Below, piece after piece: positions 8,780 through 17,706 of a stretch of DNA of 56,942 nucleotides. Position 1 is the stretch's first letter. Every line of letters begins with the position of its first letter. The DNA comes from Phormidesmis priestleyi BC1401 (GTDB lineage: Bacteria > Cyanobacteriota > Cyanobacteriia > Leptolyngbyales > Leptolyngbyaceae). The position numbers were made by a program, and so were the translations under genes. The DNA lies in NCBI RefSeq assembly GCF_001650195.1, contig NZ_LXYR01000033.1:1-56942 (forward strand). Direction: 5' to 3'. The notes under the pieces were generated by a model, which saw only the letters and a program-made list of their open reading frames with translations, was not told the origin of the DNA and did no database searches.

Positions 8780-9583
8780 TCACAGCCCTGGTATTTTTTG
8801 AAGAATCTTCTGAGTGACTAACATCTCAAACTGAGAACGAATCGCTCTTGCGGCAACTCGATTAGAAATTAAGACCCCTGCCTCAATATTGCGTTGATGA
8901 GCTGCTTCTGTGAAATTGGCTGAGGTAATAAAGACTCGCTCGTCGTCTACTACTACGCATTTAGCGTGCAGGCAAGCATTTGTATGGGTAGACAGTTCGA
9001 GTGCCCTTGGGTCATGAAATACGTCTGGTAATCGCTGTCCTATCCAAACGTGTTTGCGGAAGTTCTCTGCAAATTGCCGCAGCAAGGTAGAAGCGGGTGT
9101 TTTATCGTTGTACTGCCGCTTGACGTTCAGAAACATGCGGACGCTGAGTTGAGGGTTGGCATTCATCCGATCGACTAGTGGGCGAAATAGCTCATGACCT
9201 TTAGCTCCCTGATCGATCGCAAAACTAGAAATAAGAACGCTGTGACGGGCGCTACTAAACAACTCCCGTGCCACCACTGCGGTATCTCTACTTTCAGTTC
9301 CAAGTGATTCGGGACCTGTCCACACTAAATCAACCTGCTCTTGTTTTTGATGAGAGATCGCCCGCTCTTGTGCCAGCAGTTTCAGCATATAAGCCATGTG
9401 CGCTGTGCTCATTCCTTGCTGGCGTAGCTTATTAAGCTCGATCGCGATGATGGCTCCAAGTTCGTCTGGAACGTAGTTGGCTAAAGAGAAGGGGTGAACC
9501 GGAAAACTGAGCCGTTCCATCTCCAGCGCGGCTGCCAAGCCACTTAAAGCAGGACGGCTCAGGCTTAGAAAAGGAGTCATCAT
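8780..9583 (-). CDS. drmC: DISARM DrmC, phospholipase D-like
   Basis: The 267-residue protein has one clear PLD motif in its C-terminal half: the HxKx4D core is in CLHAKCVVVDDERVFITSANF, with the downstream asparagine of the motif present and an EAGVLI strand following. A second, less obvious half starts at SVLISSFAIDQGAKGHELF. In DISARM, DrmC is the PLD-domain component and is reported to be dispensable for some phages. The start codon overlaps the end of drmB by four bases. It is the last gene of the long minus-strand operon, and the order drmA-drmB-drmC matches the known core. Confidence 0.88.
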   Translation of the reverse strand: MMTPFLSLSRPALSGLAAALEMERLSFPVHPFSLANYVPDELGAIIAIELNKLRQQGMSTAHMAYMLKLLAQERAISHQKQEQVDLVWTGPESLGTESRDTAVVARELFSSARHSVLISSFAIDQGAKGHELFRPLVDRMNANPQLSVRMFLNVKRQYNDKTPASTLLRQFAENFRKHVWIGQRLPDVFHDPRALELSTHTNACLHAKCVVVDDERVFITSANFTEAAHQRNIEAGVLISNRVAARAIRSQFEMLVTQKILQKIPGL

Positions 9584-11472
9584 TGCAGGGTATCTGGGAA
9601 GAATTCTGCCCCCAGTCCTGCCACTGTGTTGATCACCAATGCCCGATCGAGCATCTCATTGCGACGTTCGCAGGAGGTTTCAGCAATCAGGAGACAGCCG
9701 TGACAGGCTGCCCCATGCAACAGTCGGTCTTCTTGTTCATCATTGGGTTGATGCTGGGCGCAAACTGGGTCATTTGAGCATAAACGCCCGTACTCCAAAG
9801 CTTTGCCCAGATGATACTCAATGCGCCTTCCCACCTCAACGAGTCCGCCGAGCGTCCCTTCTGAACCAGAGGTTCCTGTGTGCAGCAAGATGCCGTAGCC
9901 AATCTTGTCGAAGGCATAAATCCGTTCACGAATGGCACTAGAAGCATAGCCACAATCGAGTGACACTGCGGTAATGAGTAGATGAGAGAGCGAGTGCAGC
10001 ATGATGTAAGCTGCACCTGGAAATTGCGCTTTATCGCGGGGAATGCCTCTGGTGTCTAACCACTTGTAGAATCCCTGTTCTAATTTATCAGCACGGGCTT
10101 TTACATTCGGTTGCTTGAGCCATTGCTCGATCGCTGACTTTTTGAGACTGATGAAGACCCCTTCGCCCAGGTTCTCGATCGTTGGCACCCACTTTGGCTC
10201 AAAGTCTAAGTCTGCCCTGCGGATATTGATCGCTAAGTCATCGATCTCTCCCTCAATGTTGGGCATAGCGGCTTCAAATCGAGTAAATCCAATCAGCGCA
10301 ACGACTTCGCGCAGGCGATGCACTAAAACGACGCGATCAATGGACGATCGCCACTTTGAATCGAGTGTATCGAGGCGAAGGGCATAGCCCTGGAACTCTT
10401 GATTACTAGAGGGAATCTCTTTGCCCATTTCTTCGGGACAGGTCAGTAAAGCCTCTAGTTCCACCTGCTTAATACTTTTTTCTGGAGTCGTCAGTCCACT
10501 TTTACGACGCTTAATTTCTGTCCAAACTGTATTGGCTCCAAACTCAGAGAGGTCAGCAAATTTAGGCTTCTTGAGTTCTTTTTGAATATCTGCCAGATCT
10601 TCGGCATATTGCAAATCCTCCTCATAAAAGCGATCGACTGCCTTCTTGAGTTCAGCCTCCTGATCCGGCATGGAAATGACACTGAGGATTTGGGTGAAAT
10701 AGGCATTGCTGGCAGAACGCACCAGCAGACGGTTGTACTCTGGTTGATTTGTGGCAATGGGTTCGCCAGCGCTGTTGATGACGTGCCCTACACAATTTTC
10801 TTGACCGCGTGGACCGAGCCAAGGGCGATGCCCCTGACACTTTCCTAGCACTTTTGAATCTTTTAGCTTTGCTTCGGAAAGCGGTCGGCGTTTGCCACAT
10901 TCACAGCGCACAAAGATTTCTTCAAAGTCACTTCCAGAACCGCCTTCATCTAGCCAAAGGGGTCTGCGGCAGATGGTCTCAAAATCGTTGTGAGCAAACG
11001 CATACCAGTTGATATCGCTCAGATGTCCATTGGTACAGGCTTGGACAAAGCGAACGGGGACTGCCTGAACTTGTTTGCCCTCAAATTTCAATCCATCTTT
11101 GACCGCACTCCAGGAAACTAACGGGCGGGTGCGGTAGACTTTTCTATTAATTTCAGATGTTCTGTCCACTTGAGCTAGAAACCACGTCGGAAAGACGAAG
11201 GCATCGATCCCAGTCATGGCGGCTTGAGGATCGTTGGACTGTTGAGGTGGGCTATAGAGTTGAATGTCTTGCCCATCTGGAAGCCCTAAGCTTTTTGAAA
11301 CTTTATAGCGCAGACGATCTTCCCGAACAAACTGGCGATCGCCCTTCCAATAGGTCAGCCCAGAAATCACGACGGAGCGCGTGGGCAAATCAACCATTGA
11401 GCCAGGACCAAAGGTGGTCAGAACCTGGCTTTGGCGCAATTCGCCGCTCGGTTTGCGTTTCTTTTCACTCAT
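9580..11472 (-). CDS. drmB: DISARM DrmB (DUF1998)
   Basis: The 630-residue protein starts with GELRQSQVLTTFGPGSMVDL, a hallmark opening of DrmB. It ends with a DUF1998 domain carrying cysteine pairs that likely bind zinc (RLCSNDPVCAQHQ and HGAACHGCLLIAETSCE). An internal CECGKRR segment adds another metal site. DrmB forms a complex with the DrmA helicase that loads on incoming phage DNA. It overlaps drmA upstream and drmC downstream by four bases each, so all three are translationally coupled. Length is in the usual range. Confidence 0.92.
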   Translation of the reverse strand: MSEKKRKPSGELRQSQVLTTFGPGSMVDLPTRSVVISGLTYWKGDRQFVREDRLRYKVSKSLGLPDGQDIQLYSPPQQSNDPQAAMTGIDAFVFPTWFLAQVDRTSEINRKVYRTRPLVSWSAVKDGLKFEGKQVQAVPVRFVQACTNGHLSDINWYAFAHNDFETICRRPLWLDEGGSGSDFEEIFVRCECGKRRPLSEAKLKDSKVLGKCQGHRPWLGPRGQENCVGHVINSAGEPIATNQPEYNRLLVRSASNAYFTQILSVISMPDQEAELKKAVDRFYEEDLQYAEDLADIQKELKKPKFADLSEFGANTVWTEIKRRKSGLTTPEKSIKQVELEALLTCPEEMGKEIPSSNQEFQGYALRLDTLDSKWRSSIDRVVLVHRLREVVALIGFTRFEAAMPNIEGEIDDLAINIRRADLDFEPKWVPTIENLGEGVFISLKKSAIEQWLKQPNVKARADKLEQGFYKWLDTRGIPRDKAQFPGAAYIMLHSLSHLLITAVSLDCGYASSAIRERIYAFDKIGYGILLHTGTSGSEGTLGGLVEVGRRIEYHLGKALEYGRLCSNDPVCAQHQPNDEQEDRLLHGAACHGCLLIAETSCERRNEMLDRALVINTVAGLGAEFFPDTLQ

Positions 11473-14400
11473 TTACTTTCGTCCTCCACGCTCATGCCGT
11501 ATGGATCACGTACCCACAGGTTGACGGTTGCTTCCACCTCCCGCAAACTGCGATACGCCTTAAATTTCTGTCGTTCTAAAGGTTCTTTATCAGTGTCTGG
11601 GTTTAAGGCATCGAGCAATAATGGAGGCGCTAAATCGGCTTCTTTCTGATATTGCAGTCGCTTGTCGCGATCGGCAATCTGCTTCCAAGTATCAATCAGG
11701 TCTAGCACCTGTGCCCTCACCTGTTGTCGTAGTGTACTCGTCGCTGTCGCGTCTAAGTCTGGACTGTGAGCCTCGGCTCGACTGACAATCGTTTCAACCA
11801 CTCCATCGATCGCATTCTGTTGGCTACCAATATTTGAAGCTCCTAAAGCCGCAGTCATTTCTGGAATACTGAGACGAGCCAGCGCCACAACTACGCCTGC
11901 CAATCCTCGATCAAGGGCGCGGGGTGAAAATGGCGTGACGCTAGTAGCTTCCACAGCCCGATAGAAACTGTTATGCCAGCTTTGGAACCGCTCGTAGTGA
12001 GAGCGATCTCGCGGGCGATGGACATTCAGCAAGGTCACGACTAAACCCGGTTTCTTTGCCTCTCGACCGACTCGACTGGTCGCTTGGATGTATTCAGCCG
12101 CCGTTTTGGGTTGCCCTAGTACCACCATCAGTCCTAATCGCACGATATCCAGACCGACCGAAATCATATTGGTGGCAAGTGCAACATCAACACGCTCATC
12201 CTCGTGGAAGGGGAGTGCTAGGCGACGCTTCGTGTTCGCAACTTTATTCGTGCTGACCCGCGACGTGAGTTCTTCAGGTTCATCGTCAATCTTGCGGTTG
12301 AGGAAGTAGCTAACCATCTCTCCGTGTCGTAAGCGATCGCCGTATTTAGCGAGTCGAGAACTGACCTCATCTTCCACGATTCGACGGCTACCTCCCAGTT
12401 CGCGCAGAGAGTTGAAGTATCCTAACAAGGTCATGTAAGGGTCAGCAGGATTGTCTTTGTTGCGCTTGCCGCCTTGTTCGACATACTGCTTGTAAGCGGT
12501 TGCCATTAATGCCAGGTAGGTTCTCAGCAAAACCACTTTGAGGCTGCGCCCTTGAGCCGCAACTCCCAGATAGAGCCGTCCAGGGACTTCAAAATCGGTT
12601 CTGGCAAAAAAAGAATCATGTCGATCGGGGCTAGGTGGTGGAAAAATATCGACATGGCTGCGTCCAAAAAGTGCCTGAATTTGGCGGCTGGCTCGGCGAA
12701 CGGTTGCGGTTGACGCAATGATTTTGGGGCGAATCAGCTTGTCGTTTTCGGTGTAAGAGCAAAGGGTGTCGATCGCCGTTTCATACAGCCCAACCATTGT
12801 GCCTAACGGACCCGATATCAAATGCAATTCATCTTGAATCACTAGATCTGGAGGGGGTAGGTAATGCTCCATTCGCTTGCCTGAGACGGTTGGATCTCCA
12901 GCGCTATAAAACCCCTCGCCCTCGTTGTAGTGAGTAACACGCCCGAAGAGTGCGCCCGTTTGCCCAATCCAAGGAAGTGCTGCAAACTTGTCCACTGTGG
13001 CGATCACAAAGCAGGGTAATCGTCGATAGATCGGCTCATCCACAGCAAGAATTGGGAGTGGATTACGGCTGCGGAAATCACAGTCTCGGTTAACGCAAGC
13101 CACCGTAAGATTCTTTGGGGTGTCTTCGCTGGGGTGTAGCTGAAAGGAGTTAGCAGAAAACTTTTCTCCACACCAGGGACAACGCTCTAACGGAATCGGG
13201 GAGGGCTTGCTTTTGCTGTCCCGTTTAAATGCGAGGGTGCGTTCACGGGCAGAGTACTCATCTTTATCGCCCCGCTTGCCCATTTTGTTGGGGGTAGCGC
13301 TTTGACCCACCCAAAGCCCGATTTCAAACGGTAACTGACCTAATTTAGCTGGGTCTTTCTGTCGTTCTAGTTCTAAAGCGCAGATGAGACGAGCTGCCCG
13401 CTCCAATTGGTCAAGGGTGAGCAAGCGGAGGGTGTAGCGCATCAATACACTCATTCCCGACGAGCGGATTCCTGGATGTTTGAGTCGGCGCAGTACCAGC
13501 GTAAATGCTGCCAGTCCCAAATAAGCTTCGGTTTTGCCGCCACCTGTGGGAAAAAACAGGAGATCGACGATTTCTCGATCGCGGTGGTCAGGTTGAGCAA
13601 TGCTGTTTAGGTTGAGGAGAATAAAGGCAAGCTGAAAGGGTCGCCATTCAGGAGGATCGAAGCTATCAGGCGGTGCGCCTCGGTCTTGACTGAGTTGACG
13701 GCGACGGGCAGTCTCAATGACCCGATTAGCGATCTGAAAGGCTTCTAGGATGATTGTGTCATTCAAGGCGTGAAGACCAGATTCAATGCGATCGCAGGCG
13801 CGGTTGGCATCGTTCAACAGTTGAGCAACTTTTTCAGCATAGGGGGAAGCGATCGGGGCATCGCGCTGAGCCGCAATCCAAGTGCGATATTCTGTCACCA
13901 TTGGACTCAACATTTGTTGAATCACGGCGGCACTTTCGGCATCGGCTAGGGCTTTCATGCCCAGCTTTACATCTGCGATCAGAGCGGGTTCGACTCTGGG
14001 CACGTTGGCAGTAGGAATCCAGGTGGTGCAAACTTCTGTGCAATGACCTGAATGCGTTGAATGAGCGAGGGCTGAGACGTTGTGACCGACCGCAAACTCA
14101 TAGTCATGGCGATATTGAAGGCTGGCAACGGCTTCATCCCAATCGTCGCTATCGATGCCTCGCAGGTCTGAGCGGGGTACAAAGCCTTCTTCGCACTGTA
14201 CAGTCAGGCAGGTTTGAAAGGCGAAGGTCGTATCTTTCTCGCTAAACTGCATCTTGCGATAGTTCACGACAAAAATGGATACTGAAAGGGTGCCCGCTGT
14301 AAATCGATCGTCGTGGACTGGGCGACCGTTGATGACTAACGCTAACCCACTCCCGCCAGGAATCTCAATTTCAAAAGAATCTTCAGTGGCAGCAATTGGC

Positions 14401-14864
14401 ACAATAAGCGTTGCTGTTTGAGGAATGCGCTTCCATCCCTGGGGCTTGCGTTTCTTTTTGTCGTTTGGCTCCTGCTCGGGAATGTCTTCCACCAGTTCGA
14501 CGGGAAGATAGTCGCCCCAATGGATCGTGGTTTTCAGTTCTTTTGTTTGCTGCGAAATTAGAAAGCTTAGCCCCATCGATGAAGGGAATAAGGCCTTGCG
14601 GGCTGCGGCAGCTTCGGGAGTTTGGCTATCTTCGCTAGAGTCGCCTGTACCAATCTCATCGGAGGTTCCGTCTGCGGTGGGATCAGAGCGATCGTCTGGT
14701 TTTGCCCCAAAGGGAGCCAGGAAACCTGTGAGATACCACTTGGACGGGGCTTGGATCAGCACTTCTTCAGTGCGATCGAGATCGACAGGTATGGGACCTA
14801 CCAGATCAAGCTGGAGGGCATCGACCAGAGTGGAGCGAATTTCAGCGGAGGTGAGTTGGGGCAC
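11469..14864 (-). CDS. drmA: DISARM DrmA helicase
   Basis: This 1131-residue protein is an SF2-type helicase. Walker A is LFFPTGGGKTEAYLGL, and the DEAH-like box is VIQDELHLISG. Motif III-like IASTATVRRASRQI and the C-terminal motifs ATNMISVGLDI and IQATSRVGR are all in place. A zinc-finger insert (RCPWCGEKF ... CVNRDCDF) lies between motifs I and II. In DISARM the DrmA-DrmB complex recognises unmodified DNA with a 5-prime overhang and is autoinhibited by a loop in DrmA. It is preceded by a 97-base gap from the SF1 helicase and overlaps drmB by four bases. It looks intact. Confidence 0.93.
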   Translation of the reverse strand: MPQLTSAEIRSTLVDALQLDLVGPIPVDLDRTEEVLIQAPSKWYLTGFLAPFGAKPDDRSDPTADGTSDEIGTGDSSEDSQTPEAAAARKALFPSSMGLSFLISQQTKELKTTIHWGDYLPVELVEDIPEQEPNDKKKRKPQGWKRIPQTATLIVPIAATEDSFEIEIPGGSGLALVINGRPVHDDRFTAGTLSVSIFVVNYRKMQFSEKDTTFAFQTCLTVQCEEGFVPRSDLRGIDSDDWDEAVASLQYRHDYEFAVGHNVSALAHSTHSGHCTEVCTTWIPTANVPRVEPALIADVKLGMKALADAESAAVIQQMLSPMVTEYRTWIAAQRDAPIASPYAEKVAQLLNDANRACDRIESGLHALNDTIILEAFQIANRVIETARRRQLSQDRGAPPDSFDPPEWRPFQLAFILLNLNSIAQPDHRDREIVDLLFFPTGGGKTEAYLGLAAFTLVLRRLKHPGIRSSGMSVLMRYTLRLLTLDQLERAARLICALELERQKDPAKLGQLPFEIGLWVGQSATPNKMGKRGDKDEYSARERTLAFKRDSKSKPSPIPLERCPWCGEKFSANSFQLHPSEDTPKNLTVACVNRDCDFRSRNPLPILAVDEPIYRRLPCFVIATVDKFAALPWIGQTGALFGRVTHYNEGEGFYSAGDPTVSGKRMEHYLPPPDLVIQDELHLISGPLGTMVGLYETAIDTLCSYTENDKLIRPKIIASTATVRRASRQIQALFGRSHVDIFPPPSPDRHDSFFARTDFEVPGRLYLGVAAQGRSLKVVLLRTYLALMATAYKQYVEQGGKRNKDNPADPYMTLLGYFNSLRELGGSRRIVEDEVSSRLAKYGDRLRHGEMVSYFLNRKIDDEPEELTSRVSTNKVANTKRRLALPFHEDERVDVALATNMISVGLDIVRLGLMVVLGQPKTAAEYIQATSRVGREAKKPGLVVTLLNVHRPRDRSHYERFQSWHNSFYRAVEATSVTPFSPRALDRGLAGVVVALARLSIPEMTAALGASNIGSQQNAIDGVVETIVSRAEAHSPDLDATATSTLRQQVRAQVLDLIDTWKQIADRDKRLQYQKEADLAPPLLLDALNPDTDKEPLERQKFKAYRSLREVEATVNLWVRDPYGMSVEDESK

Positions 14865-14961
14865 AGACAGTAACCTGATTGAGAGTAGGTGATCTAACGG
14901 GGCAGAATATCATCTAGACGAAGATGGAGGTGGGGTAGTAGCTGCTTCAGGTACAGACTAA

Positions 14962-17610
14962 TTAAATCAAGTCCCTGAGGCTGGCTTTTCCCTTACAACC
15001 AGAGGCACTACAGGCTAAGAAGATGCTGCCGTTGGAGGCATTACGTACCCCCTTGAAAGCAGAGCGGCAGATGTTACAAACACGGCCCATCATCTGAGCG
15101 TATTGAGTGGCGTCTGTAGCGCTAACGTTCCTACCCTGGCGAGGATGTTTCAGACAGCTAACACGAGGCTGACCGTAGTCGTTGATTTGAACCCAAAGAG
15201 GCGAGTTGCAAAGCTCACAAGAGCCAAACGTATCCTCAATAGGCTTAGGAGCAGGGCCAGCACCGTCTGGAACAAGTTCTAGGAAGTCGTACAATAGTGT
15301 AACTGTTTCGGGTAAGGCCACCTTGAAAACAGGCGCTTCCGCTCCAGGGTTGGTATAAACCCACAAAACTTGCCCGTCAAGACCAACAATACCCATGTTG
15401 CTAAAGGATTTGTTACACCATACTCGTCTGTTGGAGATTTTCCCTGTGATTGCTTCTGCTTCCGGGCCACGAGCAAATACTTGTAGACCTCGATTGACGT
15501 TTAAATAGAAGTGTTGGCTGGGCTTGAGCTGTACCGGCCAGTCAATGGCAACTGATTTTTCAGCAGCCTTAAGGTCAGCATGAATATCTGCTTGGGCTGC
15601 CTTAGCATTGGGGTAAACTTTGACGTTTGGTAGTGTAAAGATCCAAGGTTCTGTATTGGAAGCGTCCGTAAAGCTTAATGGGTGGACTTCAGCTCGGCTA
15701 CGTAGCCGGTCAATAAATTTGCGGAAGATGTTGGATGAGTCGAGCTTAACTTTCAGGAAGTCGTCATTGAAAAGACCAATGAACTTACCCTCTGCTCGGC
15801 TGATGGCTACGTTGGCAAGGCGAGCGGCGGTGCTCTGGGAACCACCGACTAACAGCTTGCTCGCTTTTTTCATCTGGTGGCTGTCAACGGCATCGAAGAC
15901 AATCACATTTTGCTCAGAACCCTGGAAGCGGTGAACCGTTGCGGCTTTGACGTTCTTTTGACCAGTTTCTCTGAGGATGCGGTGTATTAGGCGGGCCTGG
16001 GCGCTGTACGGGGTAATAAGGCCAATACTTTGAGTGCCAGCAATTTGGGCTTGGTAGGTGATGTCTGCGGCGATGAGGGCCGAAATCAAGTTGAAGCGGC
16101 TGCGGTGATCTTCACTGAAACAAAACGCTGAGGCGTGGCTGAGATCATAAAAGACGATGGATTGACCCACGTTGGGCGCAGCATGAACGATCGCCTCGGT
16201 TCGTTCTCTCACCCCTTCTCCATCCTCTAGCTGATTCTTGTAGAACAGTTCATTTGGGATGGCAGAAATGGAGGGGTGCATCCGGTACTGGGTTTTGAGC
16301 AGTATCAGGCGTTCGTCTGGAGTGCCACGGTTAACGCTGTCAATAACCCTCGCTTCGTCGAAGATGTCGCGCTGGAGAAACTCTTCGGCATTGCTGGTTT
16401 TAGCTTGAGAAACGGGAGCTAGCTGACGAAAGTCGCCAAAGATAGCAATGCGTTTTTTCGCCAGGGTCGCACCGTAAGCACAGTGAGGAATGTAGGCCAT
16501 ACTGGCTTCATCAATGATGACGGCATCAAACTGGCGCTCGAAGATCTCTTTGGCGATCGTTGCCTTCGATAACGTGCAACCCACCACCATGCCCTTCGCT
16601 ACGAGAACCGATTGGTACTCCCGTAACAGCTTTTTGAGAGGCTGTAGCTGCTTGCGAATCTGGGCGATCTGATCTTTAAGCTGGTTTTTGATAAGGGTGC
16701 TTAGACCAGAGGCACGGGATTCTTTCGTGAGATGTTCGCGCTGTTTCTCCAGCGTTTCGATTTGCTCAATCAGTCGGGGCTGTTGCTGTCTGACAATGCC
16801 GCGAGCATTCAGCATCGGGTATTGCCGATAGATGTCAGGGGTCGGGATGCCGAAGCGCAGCACCATCCCTTCTCGATAGTAGCTGGACTGGCAGAGATAC
16901 TTGGCCACGCTCTTCATCGCAGTATCGACGGCGGCATTGCTGTGTGCCAAGACGAGAACGGACTGACCAGAGTGGACAAGGGATGCGACCGCTAGGCCCA
17001 GCGTGCTGGTTTTACCCGTACCCGGAGGCCCCCAGATAAAGCTCACCGGATGCTGGAGAATGTGGGTGACCGCCGCTGCCTGGTGGATGTTGTAGTGAAG
17101 GCTTAGCCCAGTTTCTGACTGAATGCGGGGGGCAAACTGACTGAACTGTTCATGGCTAGTGCGGGCAGCTTTGGGGCTGGCAATCAGTAAAGACTCAGCC
17201 AGTTTGCGGTTCGCTGTAATGCTAATGGTGGCAGTTGTAAGGCGGTCTTGCAGGGCTTTGAGCAAAAACCAGGGTTCAGTGTTGAGCTTGGCTTTTTTAA
17301 TGTCGTCACCGATGTCATCTTCTAGGGCAACGAGTAGGTCAAAGCCCTCCACGGAGACCAGGATACCGGGGTACTTGGTCTTCTGATAATGCACATCGAT
17401 GGGTGCATCTTCTGGGAAGCGGATTTCGGTATCGGTGGTGAAGGAATAGAGATGCTCACTGTTACGTCTGCCAAGATAGTGACCATCAGTAATGGGAGTC
17501 ATTGAGCCGCCAGCGCTCCGCAAAGCCTTGATTTCGTCTTCAAGAGCTTTGTGGAAGTCTTGCTGGTAGCTTCTGAATGTAGCGCTGCGAGGGGTAGGGT
17601 TGGCAACCAT
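14962..17610 (-). CDS. SF1 (DNA2/NAM7-like) helicase with PLD-like region and zinc ribbons
   Basis: The 882-residue protein carries a full superfamily 1B helicase core: FIWGPPGTGKTSTLGLAV, AVIIDEASMAYIPH, GDFRQLAPVSQ, TQYRMHPSIS and VHRFQGSEQNVIVFDAVDS. Before it lies a 100-residue N-terminal domain (ITDGHYLGRRNSEHLYSF, then FTTDTEIRFPEDAPID) that is duplicated in the gene at 21428-22288. After it, around residues 680-790, comes a PLD-like region whose expected HxK is degenerate (FSNMGIVGLDGQVLWVYTN). Two zinc-ribbon cysteine sets close the protein (CELCNSPLW and CNICRSAF ... CSASGCKG). Fusion of this helicase class with a PLD region recalls Mokosh type II defence proteins, but I cannot verify that. 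It lies in the DISARM operon. Confidence 0.82.
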   Translation of the reverse strand: MVANPTPRSATFRSYQQDFHKALEDEIKALRSAGGSMTPITDGHYLGRRNSEHLYSFTTDTEIRFPEDAPIDVHYQKTKYPGILVSVEGFDLLVALEDDIGDDIKKAKLNTEPWFLLKALQDRLTTATISITANRKLAESLLIASPKAARTSHEQFSQFAPRIQSETGLSLHYNIHQAAAVTHILQHPVSFIWGPPGTGKTSTLGLAVASLVHSGQSVLVLAHSNAAVDTAMKSVAKYLCQSSYYREGMVLRFGIPTPDIYRQYPMLNARGIVRQQQPRLIEQIETLEKQREHLTKESRASGLSTLIKNQLKDQIAQIRKQLQPLKKLLREYQSVLVAKGMVVGCTLSKATIAKEIFERQFDAVIIDEASMAYIPHCAYGATLAKKRIAIFGDFRQLAPVSQAKTSNAEEFLQRDIFDEARVIDSVNRGTPDERLILLKTQYRMHPSISAIPNELFYKNQLEDGEGVRERTEAIVHAAPNVGQSIVFYDLSHASAFCFSEDHRSRFNLISALIAADITYQAQIAGTQSIGLITPYSAQARLIHRILRETGQKNVKAATVHRFQGSEQNVIVFDAVDSHQMKKASKLLVGGSQSTAARLANVAISRAEGKFIGLFNDDFLKVKLDSSNIFRKFIDRLRSRAEVHPLSFTDASNTEPWIFTLPNVKVYPNAKAAQADIHADLKAAEKSVAIDWPVQLKPSQHFYLNVNRGLQVFARGPEAEAITGKISNRRVWCNKSFSNMGIVGLDGQVLWVYTNPGAEAPVFKVALPETVTLLYDFLELVPDGAGPAPKPIEDTFGSCELCNSPLWVQINDYGQPRVSCLKHPRQGRNVSATDATQYAQMMGRVCNICRSAFKGVRNASNGSIFLACSASGCKGKASLRDLI

Positions 17611-17706
17611 GGATGTTCTGCCTTTTCTGCATTGAGGAGTTATGAGCTATGGGTTGGGGGCAGATGCGGGTTGTCAGCAGTTGAAAGCGGTGAGGCACTA
17701 AAGCGA

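Noticed and set aside
9583-14892. Plus-strand frames of 60-140 codons opposite drmB and drmA
   Set aside because: All lie antisense to long, motif-bearing genes and lack domains of their own.
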